A DNA stretch of 64,000 nt, taken from positions 1-64,000 of the forward strand of contig MNTL01000058.1 of the NCBI GenBank assembly GCA_001916965.1, written 5' to 3'. Origin of the DNA: Roseburia sp. CAG:10041_57 (lineage in GTDB: Bacteria > Bacillota > Clostridia > Lachnospirales > Lachnospiraceae). The position numbers and the translations under genes are program-made. Each line of letters begins with the position of its first letter. Within the stretch, counting starts at the first letter, position 1. This document shows, one piece after another, positions 42,752 to 51,601 of the stretch. The notes beneath the pieces were generated by a model that ran no database searches, was not told the origin of the DNA, and saw nothing but the letters and a program-made list of their open reading frames with translations.

Positions 42752-42833
42752 AAAAGAAATGTGTATATTTATACAGTACCAAGGATCATACAGCTGTGTG
42801 ATGGACTGCGTACAACAGAAAGGATAGTGTGAT

Positions 42834-45122
42834 ATGATAGAGTTATATGACGGTGGCGTATACCTGTTGAACGGAACCGAGCTCGTAGCAGATAATGGTG
42901 AAGCGGCAGCTGCCATTGAGGCTAAGACTGGTAAGAAAGTGGACAAGAAGGAAGCAGCAAAGGAGACAATTGCATATGGAATTCTTGCTGATCACAATAC
43001 ATCCGGTAATATGGAGAAGCTGAAGATCAAATTTGACAAGCTGACTTCTCATGATATTACTTTTGTTGGAATCATTCAGACCGCACGTGCATCAGGACTG
43101 ACTAAGTTCCCTGTACCTTATGTATTGACGAACTGCCACAACTCTCTGTGTGCAGTAGGAGGAACCATCAACGAAGACGATCATATGTTCGGACTTACCT
43201 GTGCCAAGAGATATGGCGGTATGTATGTACCACCTCATCAGGCAGTTATTCACCAGTTCGCCAGAGAAATGCTGGCAGGCGGCGGCAGAATGATTCTTGG
43301 CTCTGATTCCCATACCCGTTATGGTGCGCTTGGAACTATGGCAATGGGTGAAGGTGGTCCTGAACTTGTAAAACAGCTTCTGAACCAGACCTATGATATC
43401 AATATGCCAGGTGTTGTAGCTGTTTATCTGGAAGGCTCCCCTGTAAAAGGCGTAGGACCTCAGGACGTTGCGCTGGCTATTATTGGTGCTGTATTTAAGA
43501 ACGGTTATGTGAAGAATAAAGTAATGGAATTTGTAGGACCTGGCGTAGAGAACCTCTCTGCTGATTTCCGTATCGGCATTGATGTTATGACGACAGAGAC
43601 TACATGTCTGTCCTCTATCTGGAAGACAGATTCTGCAATTAAGGATTTCTATGATATCCATGGCAGAAGTGAGGATTATAAGGAACTCAATCCTGGCGAA
43701 GTAGCATACTATGATGGATGCATTAAGATTGACCTTAGTACCATCAGACCTATGATCGCGATGCCTTTCCATCCAAGCAATACATATACCATTGAAGAGT
43801 TGAACGCTAATCTGATGGATATTCTGGATGATTGTGAGAAAAAGGCATTAGTAAGCCTGGATGGCGCAGTTGATTTCAAATTAAAGGATAAGGTCATTGA
43901 CGGTAAGCTCTATGTAGAACAGGGTATTATCGCAGGCTGTGCAGGCGGTGGATTTGAAAATATCTGTGCTGCAGCTGATATCCTGACAAATGCAAGCATT
44001 GGACCGGATGAATTTACATTAAGTGTATATCCTGCTTCCATGCCAATCTATATGGAATTGATCAAAAATGGCTGTGCAGCCAAGTTGATGGAGACAGGTG
44101 CTGTCCTCAAGACTGCATTCTGTGGACCTTGCTTCGGTGCTGGTGATACACCGGCAAACAATGCCCTTTCCATTCGTCATTCAACAAGAAACTTCCCGAA
44201 CAGAGAAGGTTCCAAGCTTCAGAGCGGTCAGATCGCATCTGTGGCACTGATGGATGCACGTTCTATCGCAGCAACAGCAGCGAATAAAGGCTTCCTGACT
44301 CCGGCAACAGAGTTCGATGGTGACTTTACCAAGTATAAATATTTCTTTGATAAGAAGATCTATGAGAACCGTGTATTTGATTCTCATGGTGTGGCTGATG
44401 AAAACGTTGAGATTAAGTTTGGCCCTAACATCAAGGACTGGCCTGCAATGGTAGCCTTGACAGATAATCTTCTCCTTAAAGTTGTATCTGAGATTCATGA
44501 CCCTGTTACAACAACAGATGAATTGATCCCTTCCGGTGAGACCTCTTCCTACCGTTCCAATCCTCTGGGACTGGCAGAGTTCACACTTTCCAGAAAAGAT
44601 CCTCACTACGTAGGACTTGCCAAGGAAGTACAGAAGGCGGAAAAAGCCAGAGAAGCAGACAGTTGTCCATTAGAAGCATTCCCTGAACTGGAGAATGCAT
44701 GGAAGGCAATGAAAGAGATCACACCTGATGCAGACAGCAGGAATACAGGTATCGGCAGCACCATCTTTGCTGTAAAGCCTGGTGATGGTTCGGCAAGAGA
44801 GCAGGCTGCAAGCTGTCAGAAGGTACTTGGCGGCTGGGCTAACATTGCCAATGAGTATGCAACCAAGAGATATCGTTCCAACCTGATCAACTGGGGTATG
44901 CTTCCATTCATTATTAAGGAAGGAGAGCTTCCATTCCAGAATCTGGATTACCTCTTCATTCCTGGCATCAGAAAGGCTGTAGAGGAGAAAGCCCCTGCAA
45001 TCAAGGCTTATGTTGTAGGTAAGGGAGAGAAGAAGGAATTTGACCTGACTCTTGGAGAACTTACAGACGAAGAGAGACAGATTATCCTGAAAGGATGTCT
45101 CATCAACTACAATAGAGTATAA
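42834..45122 (+). CDS. aconitase-family hydratase
   Basis: 762 residues, cytoplasmic. The aconitase fold is clear: [40 protein letters not shown] and three likely 4Fe-4S cluster Cys, one in [13 protein letters not shown] (near residue 369) and two in [16 protein letters not shown] (near 430 and 433), followed by [20 protein letters not shown]. It resembles the YbhJ-like group of hydratases more than AcnA or AcnB. It may act on citrate/isocitrate or a related hydroxyacid; the citrate synthase and isocitrate dehydrogenase genes usually clustered with aconitase in Clostridia are absent here. Monocistronic. Confidence 0.85.
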   Translation: MIELYDGGVYLLNGTELVADNGEAAAAIEAKTGKKVDKKEAAKETIAYGILADHNTSGNMEKLKIKFDKLTSHDITFVGIIQTARASGLTKFPVPYVLTNCHNSLCAVGGTINEDDHMFGLTCAKRYGGMYVPPHQAVIHQFAREMLAGGGRMILGSDSHTRYGALGTMAMGEGGPELVKQLLNQTYDINMPGVVAVYLEGSPVKGVGPQDVALAIIGAVFKNGYVKNKVMEFVGPGVENLSADFRIGIDVMTTETTCLSSIWKTDSAIKDFYDIHGRSEDYKELNPGEVAYYDGCIKIDLSTIRPMIAMPFHPSNTYTIEELNANLMDILDDCEKKALVSLDGAVDFKLKDKVIDGKLYVEQGIIAGCAGGGFENICAAADILTNASIGPDEFTLSVYPASMPIYMELIKNGCAAKLMETGAVLKTAFCGPCFGAGDTPANNALSIRHSTRNFPNREGSKLQSGQIASVALMDARSIAATAANKGFLTPATEFDGDFTKYKYFFDKKIYENRVFDSHGVADENVEIKFGPNIKDWPAMVALTDNLLLKVVSEIHDPVTTTDELIPSGETSSYRSNPLGLAEFTLSRKDPHYVGLAKEVQKAEKAREADSCPLEAFPELENAWKAMKEITPDADSRNTGIGSTIFAVKPGDGSAREQAASCQKVLGGWANIANEYATKRYRSNLINWGMLPFIIKEGELPFQNLDYLFIPGIRKAVEEKAPAIKAYVVGKGEKKEFDLTLGELTDEERQIILKGCLINYNRV

Positions 45123-45130
45123 GAGAACAT

Positions 45131-45172
45131 TTCTGCCAGCGGGGTGAAGCCTGCTGGCAGTTATTGCTTTTG
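45131..45172 (+). terminator. terminator of the aconitase-family gene
   Basis: CTGCCAGC and GCTGGCAG form an 8-bp stem with a 12-nt loop (itself partly paired), followed by TTATTGCTTTT. Confidence 0.7.
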
Positions 45173-45196
45173 GGGAATATCAAGATTCATGCGAAA

Positions 45197-45360
45197 GGGA
45201 CGAATCGTGCAGTTTGACAATGCAGCACAGGCCCGCTCCCGCTACGTGAAAAACGTAGTGGTCACGTAAGGCGCTATTGCAAGCATAGCTTGCATACCGC
45301 CTAAGTGCCAACGTTTTTCAAGTACCTGTTTATGCATTGTGAAAACTGCACGATTCTGTG
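45197..45360. repeat. palindromic repeat element, copy 3
   Basis: Arms 45202-45224 and 45333-45356 pair as GAATCGTGCAGTTT and then ACAATGCA with one internal mismatch. The terminal pair has changed from GAATTG/CAATTC to GAATCG/CGATTC, keeping complementarity. The apical hairpin is TGCAAGC (45278-45284)/GCTTGCA (45288-45294), again compensatory relative to copy 2. The element ends about 26 nt before the nitroreductase start and follows the aconitase-gene terminator. Confidence 0.88.
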
Positions 45361-45385
45361 GCTTGGATAGGAAAGGATATGGCAC

Positions 45386-45991
45386 ATGAGTGAGGATGCA
45401 ATTTATGATAGAAGGAGTATCCGTAAATATCAGGATAGAGAGGTTCCAACGGAGTACATAGAGCAGCTTATAGATGCTGCGAGAATGGCGCCTTCGGCGA
45501 AGAACAGGCAGCCGTGGAAATATATTGTGTATACAAGGGATGGGAAGCAGAAGCTGACAGATGCAATGGCGAAGGGAATTGAACGGGAAGAGTCAGGGGA
45601 AGCGAAGTTCCCGGATTTTCGATATGGAATAGCGGATGCTAAGAATACGGTCAGAGTTATGAGGGAAGCACCGGTGGTTATTGTGGTGTTAAATACCAAT
45701 GGTAAATCGCCTTTTATTCCTGTGAAGGAGGATGGACGCATTGTGGAGCAGTGTGATGCACTGTCTATTGGGGCATCCATTCAGAATATGCTGCTCAGGG
45801 CGCAGGAGCTGGGGCTTGGTACTTTATGGATTGCCAATACCTGCTTTGCCTATCCGGAACTGGAAACGTATATTAATACAACAGATCAGATTATCAGTGC
45901 CGTTGCGGTGGGGTATCCAGATGAAGCGCCAGGGCAGAGACCTCGCAAAAAGATAGAAGAAATAATGGTCAAAACGCCTTTTTCATGTTAA
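45386..45991 (+). CDS. nitroreductase family protein
   Basis: 201 residues, FMN-dependent oxidoreductase fold. Markers: YDRRSIRKYQDREVPTEYIE, MAPSAKNRQPWKYIVYT (FMN binding), SIGASIQNMLLRAQELGLGT and WIANTCFAYPELE, with the C-terminal AVAVGYPDEAPGQRPRKK. It transfers electrons from NAD(P)H to nitro, quinone or similar acceptors; physiological substrate unknown. ATG 45386 with AGGAAAGG upstream. It sits directly behind repeat copy 3. Confidence 0.92.
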   Translation: MSEDAIYDRRSIRKYQDREVPTEYIEQLIDAARMAPSAKNRQPWKYIVYTRDGKQKLTDAMAKGIEREESGEAKFPDFRYGIADAKNTVRVMREAPVVIVVLNTNGKSPFIPVKEDGRIVEQCDALSIGASIQNMLLRAQELGLGTLWIANTCFAYPELETYINTTDQIISAVAVGYPDEAPGQRPRKKIEEIMVKTPFSC

Positions 45992-46091
45992 GATGGGATG
46001 ATATGGCAGAACAAAAAACGAGAATTTGAATATTAATATAATAATAATGTACTTTCAAGCCGCAAAGCAGCGACTTGAGGTGGAGGTTGAC

Positions 46092-47246
46092 ATGGAAGTA
46101 TATTTAGACAATTCTGCTACCACCAGATGTCTGCCGGAGGTAGCGGCTCTTATGACCAGAATCATGTGTGAGGATTATGGTAATCCATCCAGCATGCATT
46201 TTAAAGGCGTAGAGAGTGAAAAGTATCTTCGCTATGCGCGTGAAATGATAGCAAGATGTCTCAAGGTACAGGAAAAAGAAATCCTGTTTACCTCAGGTGG
46301 AACGGAATCAGATAATATTGCACTGATAGGTACGGCTTATGCCAATTGCCGTGCGGGCAGACATATTATTACAACGCAGATCGAGCATCCGGCAATTCTG
46401 CAGACATGTGCATATCTGCAGGAGCAGGGATTTGAGGTGACTTATCTGCCGGTAGATCATAATGGTGTGATCCGCCTGCATGATCTGGAGTGTGCGATGA
46501 GAAGAGATACCATACTGGTGTCCATTATGCATACAAATAATGAGATAGGCTCCCTACAGCCTGTTGCAGAAGCCGGAGCATTGATCAAGAGAATGAACCC
46601 CAATACAGTGTTCCATGTAGATGCTGTACAGGGCTTTGGTAAGTTCAGAATCCTTCCTAAGAAAATGAACATTGACCTGCTTTCTGTCAGTGCTCATAAG
46701 ATTCACGGACCCAAAGGTGTGGGTTTCCTGTATATGAATGAAAAAGTCAAGGTCAGACCGATTATTTTTGGCGGCGGACAGCAAAAAGGCATGCGCTCAG
46801 GTACGGAAAATGTACCGGGAATCGCGGGAATGGCACTGGCAGTTGAGAAGATATATCAGAACCTTGAAGCGGAAAACGATAGGCTGTATGCATTAAAAGA
46901 CAGATTTATACAGGGCGTAACGAGGATAGAAGATGTCAGAATCAATGGACTTATGGGAAGGGACAGCGCTCCCCATGTAGTCAGCGTATCAATCGGTGGA
47001 ATCAGAAGTGAAGTATTGCTGCATTCCTTAGAGGACAGAGGTATCTGTGTATCAGCAGGAAGTGCCTGTTCAGCGCATAAGGCAACGACCTCTTCCACCT
47101 TGCAGGCAATCGGCGTAGAGAAGAAATATCTTGATTCTACATTGCGTTTCAGCTTCAGTGTATTTACAACTCAGGAGGAAATTGACTATACATTGCAGCA
47201 AATGTATGATATGATACCTATGCTTCGTCGTTACACTAGGCATTAG
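46092..47246 (+). CDS. cysteine desulfurase (NifS/IscS-like), partner of ThiI
   Basis: 384 residues. PLP enzyme releasing sulfur from cysteine: VYLDNSATTRCLPEV, FTSGGTESDNIALIG, HVDAVQGFGKF, the PLP lysine in SVSAHKIHGPKGVGF, GGGQQKGMRSGTENV and the persulfide Cys in CVSAGSACSAHK. It lies 17 nt upstream of thiI, the arrangement seen for the dedicated NifZ-ThiI pair of Bacillus, so sulfur transfer to tRNA 4-thiouridine is its probable role. ATG 46092 has GGTGGAGG upstream; in-frame codons further upstream lack a ribosome site. Confidence 0.92.
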   Translation: MEVYLDNSATTRCLPEVAALMTRIMCEDYGNPSSMHFKGVESEKYLRYAREMIARCLKVQEKEILFTSGGTESDNIALIGTAYANCRAGRHIITTQIEHPAILQTCAYLQEQGFEVTYLPVDHNGVIRLHDLECAMRRDTILVSIMHTNNEIGSLQPVAEAGALIKRMNPNTVFHVDAVQGFGKFRILPKKMNIDLLSVSAHKIHGPKGVGFLYMNEKVKVRPIIFGGGQQKGMRSGTENVPGIAGMALAVEKIYQNLEAENDRLYALKDRFIQGVTRIEDVRINGLMGRDSAPHVVSVSIGGIRSEVLLHSLEDRGICVSAGSACSAHKATTSSTLQAIGVEKKYLDSTLRFSFSVFTTQEEIDYTLQQMYDMIPMLRRYTRH

Positions 47247-47263
47247 TATGAAAGGACTATAAT

Positions 47264-48451
47264 ATGTATAAATCATTTTTGATAAAGTACGCTGAGATCG
47301 GCGTGAAGGGCAAGAACCGATATATCTTTGAAGACAGACTCTGCGACCAGATCAGATATGCACTGACTCGTTGCGAGGGTGAATTTGAAGTAACCAAAAC
47401 ACAGGGCAGAATCTATGTCAATGCTTTGACAGATTTTGATTTTGATGAGACAGTTGATAATCTCAAGACTGTATTTGGTATCTCTGCTATTTGTCCCGTT
47501 GTTCATGTAGAGGATGAAGGCTTTGAGAAGCTGTGTGAAGATGTAGTTGCCTATATGGATTCTGTATATCCTGATAAGAATATTACTTTCAAGGTAGAGG
47601 CAAGACGTGCAAGAAAGAACTATCCCAAGTGCTCCATGGACATCAACTGTGATCTGGGTGAAGCGATTCTGAAAGCTTTCCCGGAGATTCGTGTAGATGT
47701 ACACAAGCCGGATGTCATGCTGCATGTAGAGGTTCGTGAGAAGATCTATATTTATTCTGTAGTGATTCCCGGACCGGGCGGTATGCCAATCGGTACGAAT
47801 GGTAAGGGTATGCTTCTTCTGTCAGGAGGTATTGACTCCCCTGTTGCAGGTTATATGATATCCAAGCGCGGCGTGAAGATAGATGCAGTTTATTTCCATG
47901 CACCGCCATATACCAGCGAGCGTGCAAAGCAGAAGGTCGTAGACCTTGCAAAACTGGTATCCAGATACAGTGGACCTATCAATCTGCACGTTATTAATTT
48001 TACAGATATTCAGTTATATATCTATGAGAAGTGTCCTCATGATGAGCTGACAATTATTATGAGAAGATATATGATGCGTATAGCAGAGCATATCGCCCAG
48101 GAAAACGGCTGTCTTGGATTGATCACGGGAGAAAGTATCGGTCAGGTAGCATCCCAGACAATGCAGTCACTGATGGCTACCAATGATGTGTGTACCATAC
48201 CTGTATACAGACCGTTGATTGGATTTGACAAGCAGGAGATTGTAGAAGTATCTGAGAAAATCAACACATACGAGACTTCTATTCTGCCATTTGAAGACTG
48301 CTGTACGATTTTTGTTGCAAAGCATCCGGTAACGAAACCGAACCTGAAAGTAATCAGGGCACATGAGAAGAACCTGGAAGAGGGAATTGATGCATTAGTG
48401 CAGACTGCGCTGGATACAGATGAAGTGATTACAGTTAGTTGGAATGAGTAG
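47264..48451 (+). CDS. thiI: tRNA 4-thiouridine synthetase ThiI
   Basis: 395 residues. An N-terminal ferredoxin-like and THUMP region binds tRNA (to about residue 165). The PP-loop ATPase has MLLLSGGIDSPVAGYMISKR, and a C-terminal block carries GLITGESIGQVASQTMQSL and SILPFEDCCTIF. It adenylates U8 of tRNA and inserts sulfur donated by the upstream desulfurase. The rhodanese domain of E. coli ThiI is absent, as usual in Firmicutes. ATG 47264 follows AAAGGACT. Confidence 0.96.
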   Translation: MYKSFLIKYAEIGVKGKNRYIFEDRLCDQIRYALTRCEGEFEVTKTQGRIYVNALTDFDFDETVDNLKTVFGISAICPVVHVEDEGFEKLCEDVVAYMDSVYPDKNITFKVEARRARKNYPKCSMDINCDLGEAILKAFPEIRVDVHKPDVMLHVEVREKIYIYSVVIPGPGGMPIGTNGKGMLLLSGGIDSPVAGYMISKRGVKIDAVYFHAPPYTSERAKQKVVDLAKLVSRYSGPINLHVINFTDIQLYIYEKCPHDELTIIMRRYMMRIAEHIAQENGCLGLITGESIGQVASQTMQSLMATNDVCTIPVYRPLIGFDKQEIVEVSEKINTYETSILPFEDCCTIFVAKHPVTKPNLKVIRAHEKNLEEGIDALVQTALDTDEVITVSWNE

Positions 48452-48463
48452 AGAGGTATATGA

Positions 48464-48511
48464 AACCATGAAAACACTCTTGTGCGAGCACATCGTGTTT
48501 TTATGGTTTAT
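48464..48511 (+). terminator. hairpin downstream of thiI
   Basis: AAACCAT-G-AAAACAC pairs with GTGTTTT-T-ATGGTTT, with an inner GTGC/GCAC. The 3' arm carries a T-run, and the hairpin probably ends the thiI transcript. Confidence 0.55.
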
Positions 48512-48532
48512 ACCCCTGGTATCATATATATA

Positions 48533-48563
48533 CAAAAACACCATGTATATATCATACATGGTG
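48533..48563 (-). terminator. terminator of the HPr-like gene
   Basis: CACCATGTAT (48539-48548) and ATACATGGTG (48554-48563) form a 10-bp stem. On the minus strand it is followed by TTTTTG. Confidence 0.75.
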
Positions 48564-48597
48564 AATTTCTTGTTTGTGCATATTCTAAGTATGTTGA

Positions 48598-48828
48598 TTA
48601 GATTAAGTATGGCTTTAAAACTTCCATAACTTCATCAGCATTGCCTTCTGCATGGATATTCAAATCGATTGGTTTGGATAAGTCTAAGCTAAAGATACCC
48701 ATAATGGATTTTGCATCAATGACATATCTGCCTGATACGAGGTCGAAATCATAATCGAATTTTGTAATATCATTAACGAAGGACTTAACCTTGTCAATAG
48801 AGTTTAAAGAAATTTGAACAGTCTTCAT
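48598..48828 (-). CDS. HPr-like protein lacking the His15 loop
   Basis: 76 residues, slightly shorter than HPr (85-88). The second half matches HPr: YVIDAKSIMGIFSLDLSKPI holds the KSIMG motif with the regulatory Ser46. The N-terminal active-site loop G-(I/L)-H-x-R-P is missing; the sequence goes directly from VQISLNS to IDKVKSFVND. It therefore cannot take phosphate from enzyme I at His15 but might still be phosphorylated at Ser46 by HPr kinase, as Crh is in Bacillus. Perfect AAGGAGG before ATG 48828; monocistronic. Confidence 0.85.
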   Translation of the reverse strand: MKTVQISLNSIDKVKSFVNDITKFDYDFDLVSGRYVIDAKSIMGIFSLDLSKPIDLNIHAEGNADEVMEVLKPYLI

Positions 48829-48893
48829 TCTGACTACCTCCTTATTATTTGGGCAACGATACCAGTGTACCGCACCACATACCTTCTTACTTA

Positions 48894-48922
48894 ATAATAA
48901 AGGGAAATACAGGAAAAGTCAA
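48894..48922 (-). promoter_or_regulatory. sigma-A promoter of the HPr-like gene
   Basis: On the minus strand TTGACT (48922-48917), 17-nt spacer, TATTAT (48899-48894). Divergent from mtaB; the rest of 48829-49074 shows no gene. Confidence 0.65.
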
Positions 48923-49074
48923 CCAAAGAAGCTAATCAGTTGTCATAAAAAATGACGAAAATATCTAATAAAACTGTACAGATTGCTATTAATTACAGTG
49001 AATGAGAGAATTAACACAGAATTAACCGCCCCGAAGAGAAAACGGGAGATACGATAAGAACCGGAGGAAACAAC

Positions 49075-50430
49075 ATGAGCAGGAAAGCTGCATTCCATAA
49101 TCTTGGCTGTAAAGTGAATTCATATGAAATGGATGTAATGTTACAGGAATTAAAGAACAAAGGCTATGAAATTGTGCCTTTTGAAGAAAAAGCAGATATT
49201 TATATTGTAAATACCTGTACTGTTACAAACATTGCAGACCGCAAGAGCAGACAGATGCTTCATAAAGCCAAGAAGACCAATCCGGAAGGAATCGTAGTGG
49301 CAGTAGGATGCTATGTACAGTCTGATACACAGGGCGCCAGGGAAGATGATGCGGTAGATCTCATCATTGGCAACAATAAGAAGAAAGACCTGGTTTCTAT
49401 CCTTGAGAATTACATGAACGGCGTAGAGGAAGAGGCAGTTATAGATATCAATCATACCGATGAGTATGAGGAGATGAAGCTGACAGGGACACAGGAGCAC
49501 ACCAGGGCATACATCAAGATTCAGGATGGATGCAATCAGTTCTGTTCGTATTGTCTGATTCCCTATGCCAGGGGAAGGGTCAGAAGCAGAAAGAGCGAAG
49601 ATATCGTTGAGGAGATTACAGGGCTGGCACTGTCCGGTTATCAGGAATTTGTCTTAACCGGTATTCATATCAGCTCTTATGGAATTGATTTTGAGGAAAA
49701 AGGCAGAGCTGTCTATGGAGCTGAAACCAACTGGCATCTTTTAAAATTATTGCAGGAAGTAGATAAAATACCGGGAGTGACCAGACTTCGCCTGGGTTCT
49801 CTGGAACCACGTCTGATTACGGAAGAGTTTGCACATGGAATCGGGCAGTTAAAGACAATATGTCCTCATTTCCATCTTTCTCTCCAAAGTGGCAGCGAGG
49901 CTACATTGAAGCGAATGAACCGTCATTATACCCCGGAAGAATTTAAGCAGGGAGTGGCACTGCTGCGAAAGACATTTGAACACCCGGCTATCACAACGGA
50001 TGTCATTGTGGGATTCCCACAGGAGAGCGAAGAAGAATTTGAAGAGACCAGAAAGTTCCTGGATGAGATTAGCTTTTATGAAATGCATATTTTCAAGTTC
50101 TCCAAGCGGAAAGGAACAAGAGCCGCAGTCATGGAAGGTCAGATTCTGGAAAAAGACAAGACGAAACGCAGCAATATTTTGCTGGACATGGAGAAAGAAC
50201 AATCCAGAGAATTCAGATTCTGTTATATTGGCAAAGAAGAAGAGGTACTGCTGGAGGAGAAGAAGGAAATTCTGGGACGGGAATACTGGATTGGTCACAC
50301 AAGAGAATATGTCAAGGTCGCTTATCCATCAGATGAAGACTGCCGCAATAAACTGGTGTCTGGCAGGATTGAAAGCGCATTAAATGATGAAATTCTTTTA
50401 TTAAGTACAAAAGGGACAACTTTTCATTGA
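49075..50430 (+). CDS. mtaB: tRNA t6A37 methylthiotransferase MtaB
   Basis: 451 residues. Radical-SAM methylthiotransferase: N-terminal UPF0004 domain with cluster Cys in HNLGCKVNSYEMD, VNTCTVTNIADRKSRQ and VAVGCYVQ; the radical-SAM CxxxCxxC in DGCNQFCSYCLIPYARG; and a C-terminal TRAM-like region. GCKVN at the N-terminus is typical of the MtaB/YqeV subfamily, separating it from MiaB and RimO. It adds a methylthio group to t6A37 of tRNAs reading ANN codons. ATG 49075 follows CCGGAGG. Confidence 0.93.
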   Translation: MSRKAAFHNLGCKVNSYEMDVMLQELKNKGYEIVPFEEKADIYIVNTCTVTNIADRKSRQMLHKAKKTNPEGIVVAVGCYVQSDTQGAREDDAVDLIIGNNKKKDLVSILENYMNGVEEEAVIDINHTDEYEEMKLTGTQEHTRAYIKIQDGCNQFCSYCLIPYARGRVRSRKSEDIVEEITGLALSGYQEFVLTGIHISSYGIDFEEKGRAVYGAETNWHLLKLLQEVDKIPGVTRLRLGSLEPRLITEEFAHGIGQLKTICPHFHLSLQSGSEATLKRMNRHYTPEEFKQGVALLRKTFEHPAITTDVIVGFPQESEEEFEETRKFLDEISFYEMHIFKFSKRKGTRAAVMEGQILEKDKTKRSNILLDMEKEQSREFRFCYIGKEEEVLLEEKKEILGREYWIGHTREYVKVAYPSDEDCRNKLVSGRIESALNDEILLLSTKGTTFH

Positions 50431-50544
50431 ATTTTCAAACAAATTAGAGTATGATAAAGGATAAAGACATGAAAATACCTCTCGAAAATATGCAGCTGTC
50501 AGCGTATTCAGATAGCAGACAGTAATGGAAAGGAGCATGGACAG

Positions 50545-50820
50545 ATGGAGGATTTAACACGTACACAATTTATTCAGATTCTTCCGGAAGAGTTAGAAGA
50601 AGCTTCAACAGTGAAAGATGTGCTGTCTTCTGTATATGCTGCTTTAACAGAGAAGGGTTATAATCCGGTCAACCAGATCGTTGGTTATATTATGTCAGGG
50701 GATCCTACTTATATTACCAGCCATAAGAATGCGAGAGCCTTGATTATGAAGGTAGAGCGTGATGAACTTGTAGAAGAAATGCTCAAGGCATACATCAGAA
50801 ATTCCGGTTGGAATAATTAA
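50545..50820 (+). CDS. IreB family regulatory phosphoprotein
   Basis: 91 residues, full-length match to the IreB/YrzL (DUF965) family: [57 protein letters not shown]. In Enterococcus IreB is phosphorylated by the Ser/Thr kinase IreK and affects cephalosporin resistance. It begins the conserved Firmicutes order ireB-ruvX-DUF1292. RBS AAAGGAGC precedes ATG 50545. Confidence 0.93.
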   Translation: MEDLTRTQFIQILPEELEEASTVKDVLSSVYAALTEKGYNPVNQIVGYIMSGDPTYITSHKNARALIMKVERDELVEEMLKAYIRNSGWNN

Positions 50821-50854
50821 GAAAGTGGACAAGCGGTTAACAGGAGAAAATTGC

Positions 50855-51289
50855 ATGAGGATAATGGGATTGGATTTTGGGTCAAAGACTGTTGGTGTAG
50901 CCATCAGCGACCCGTTGCTCATTACCGCTCAGGGAATAGAGATTGTACGTAGAAAGTCGGAGAATAAACTGCGTCAGACATTGGCAAGAATTGAAGAGCT
51001 GATAGTAGAGTATGGAGTAGAAGAAATCGTACTTGGCTATCCTAAGAATATGAATGATTCACTGGGCGAGCGTGTAGAGAAAACGCTGGCTTTTAAAGAA
51101 ATGCTCGAACGCAGGACAGGACTGACTGTACATCTCTGGGATGAGCGGTTGACAACAGTAGCAGCAGATAAAGCAATGATGGAAGCCGGTATCAGACGTG
51201 AGGACCGTAAGGAATACGTCGATCAAATAGCGGCAGTTTTTATTTTGCAGGGATTTCTTGACCTGCGCAAGAATAAGGAGAACGCATAA
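50855..51289 (+). CDS. ruvX: RuvX/YqgF Holliday junction resolvase-like nuclease
   Basis: 144 residues. RNase H-like fold with [53 protein letters not shown] and the closing [15 protein letters not shown]. Members resolve recombination intermediates or process pre-16S rRNA. ATG 50855 has CAGGAG upstream; a GTG at 50825 is less likely. The stop shares a base with the next start (TAATG). Confidence 0.93.
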   Translation: MRIMGLDFGSKTVGVAISDPLLITAQGIEIVRRKSENKLRQTLARIEELIVEYGVEEIVLGYPKNMNDSLGERVEKTLAFKEMLERRTGLTVHLWDERLTTVAADKAMMEAGIRREDRKEYVDQIAAVFILQGFLDLRKNKENA

Positions 51290-51546
51290 TGGAGAAAATT
51301 ACCTTTGTGCCGGATGGCGGTGAAGCTGTTGATTTCTATGTGTTGGAACAGACTACAATCGGTGGTGTAAATTATATACTTGTAACAGATGCAGAAGAAG
51401 ATGAAGAGGGAGAAGCCTATATTTTAAAGGATATGTCAGATTCTGATGCGGAGGAACGTGTCTACAGCATGGTAGAGGATGATACAGAGTTCGATGCAGT
51501 ATCAGCAGTATTTGAGAACATACTGGAAGATATTGACTTGATATAA
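51289..51546 (+). CDS. DUF1292 (YrzB-like) protein
   Basis: 85 residues, very acidic. VDFYVLEQTTIGGVNYILVT and an EDEEGEAYILKD block typify DUF1292, whose function is unknown. Always found beside ruvX and ireB in Firmicutes. Translationally coupled to ruvX by a 1-nt overlap. Confidence 0.9.
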   Translation: MEKITFVPDGGEAVDFYVLEQTTIGGVNYILVTDAEEDEEGEAYILKDMSDSDAEERVYSMVEDDTEFDAVSAVFENILEDIDLI

Positions 51547-51601
51547 GCGATAAAACAGCAGGGTGCTGTTATATATAGAAAATTTTAGATGGAGGTTTAC
51601 T

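Noticed and set aside
42834..45122. Aconitase-family gene as part of a citrate synthase/isocitrate dehydrogenase cluster.
   Set aside because: Neither partner gene is adjacent, and the gene is bounded by its own promoter and terminator.
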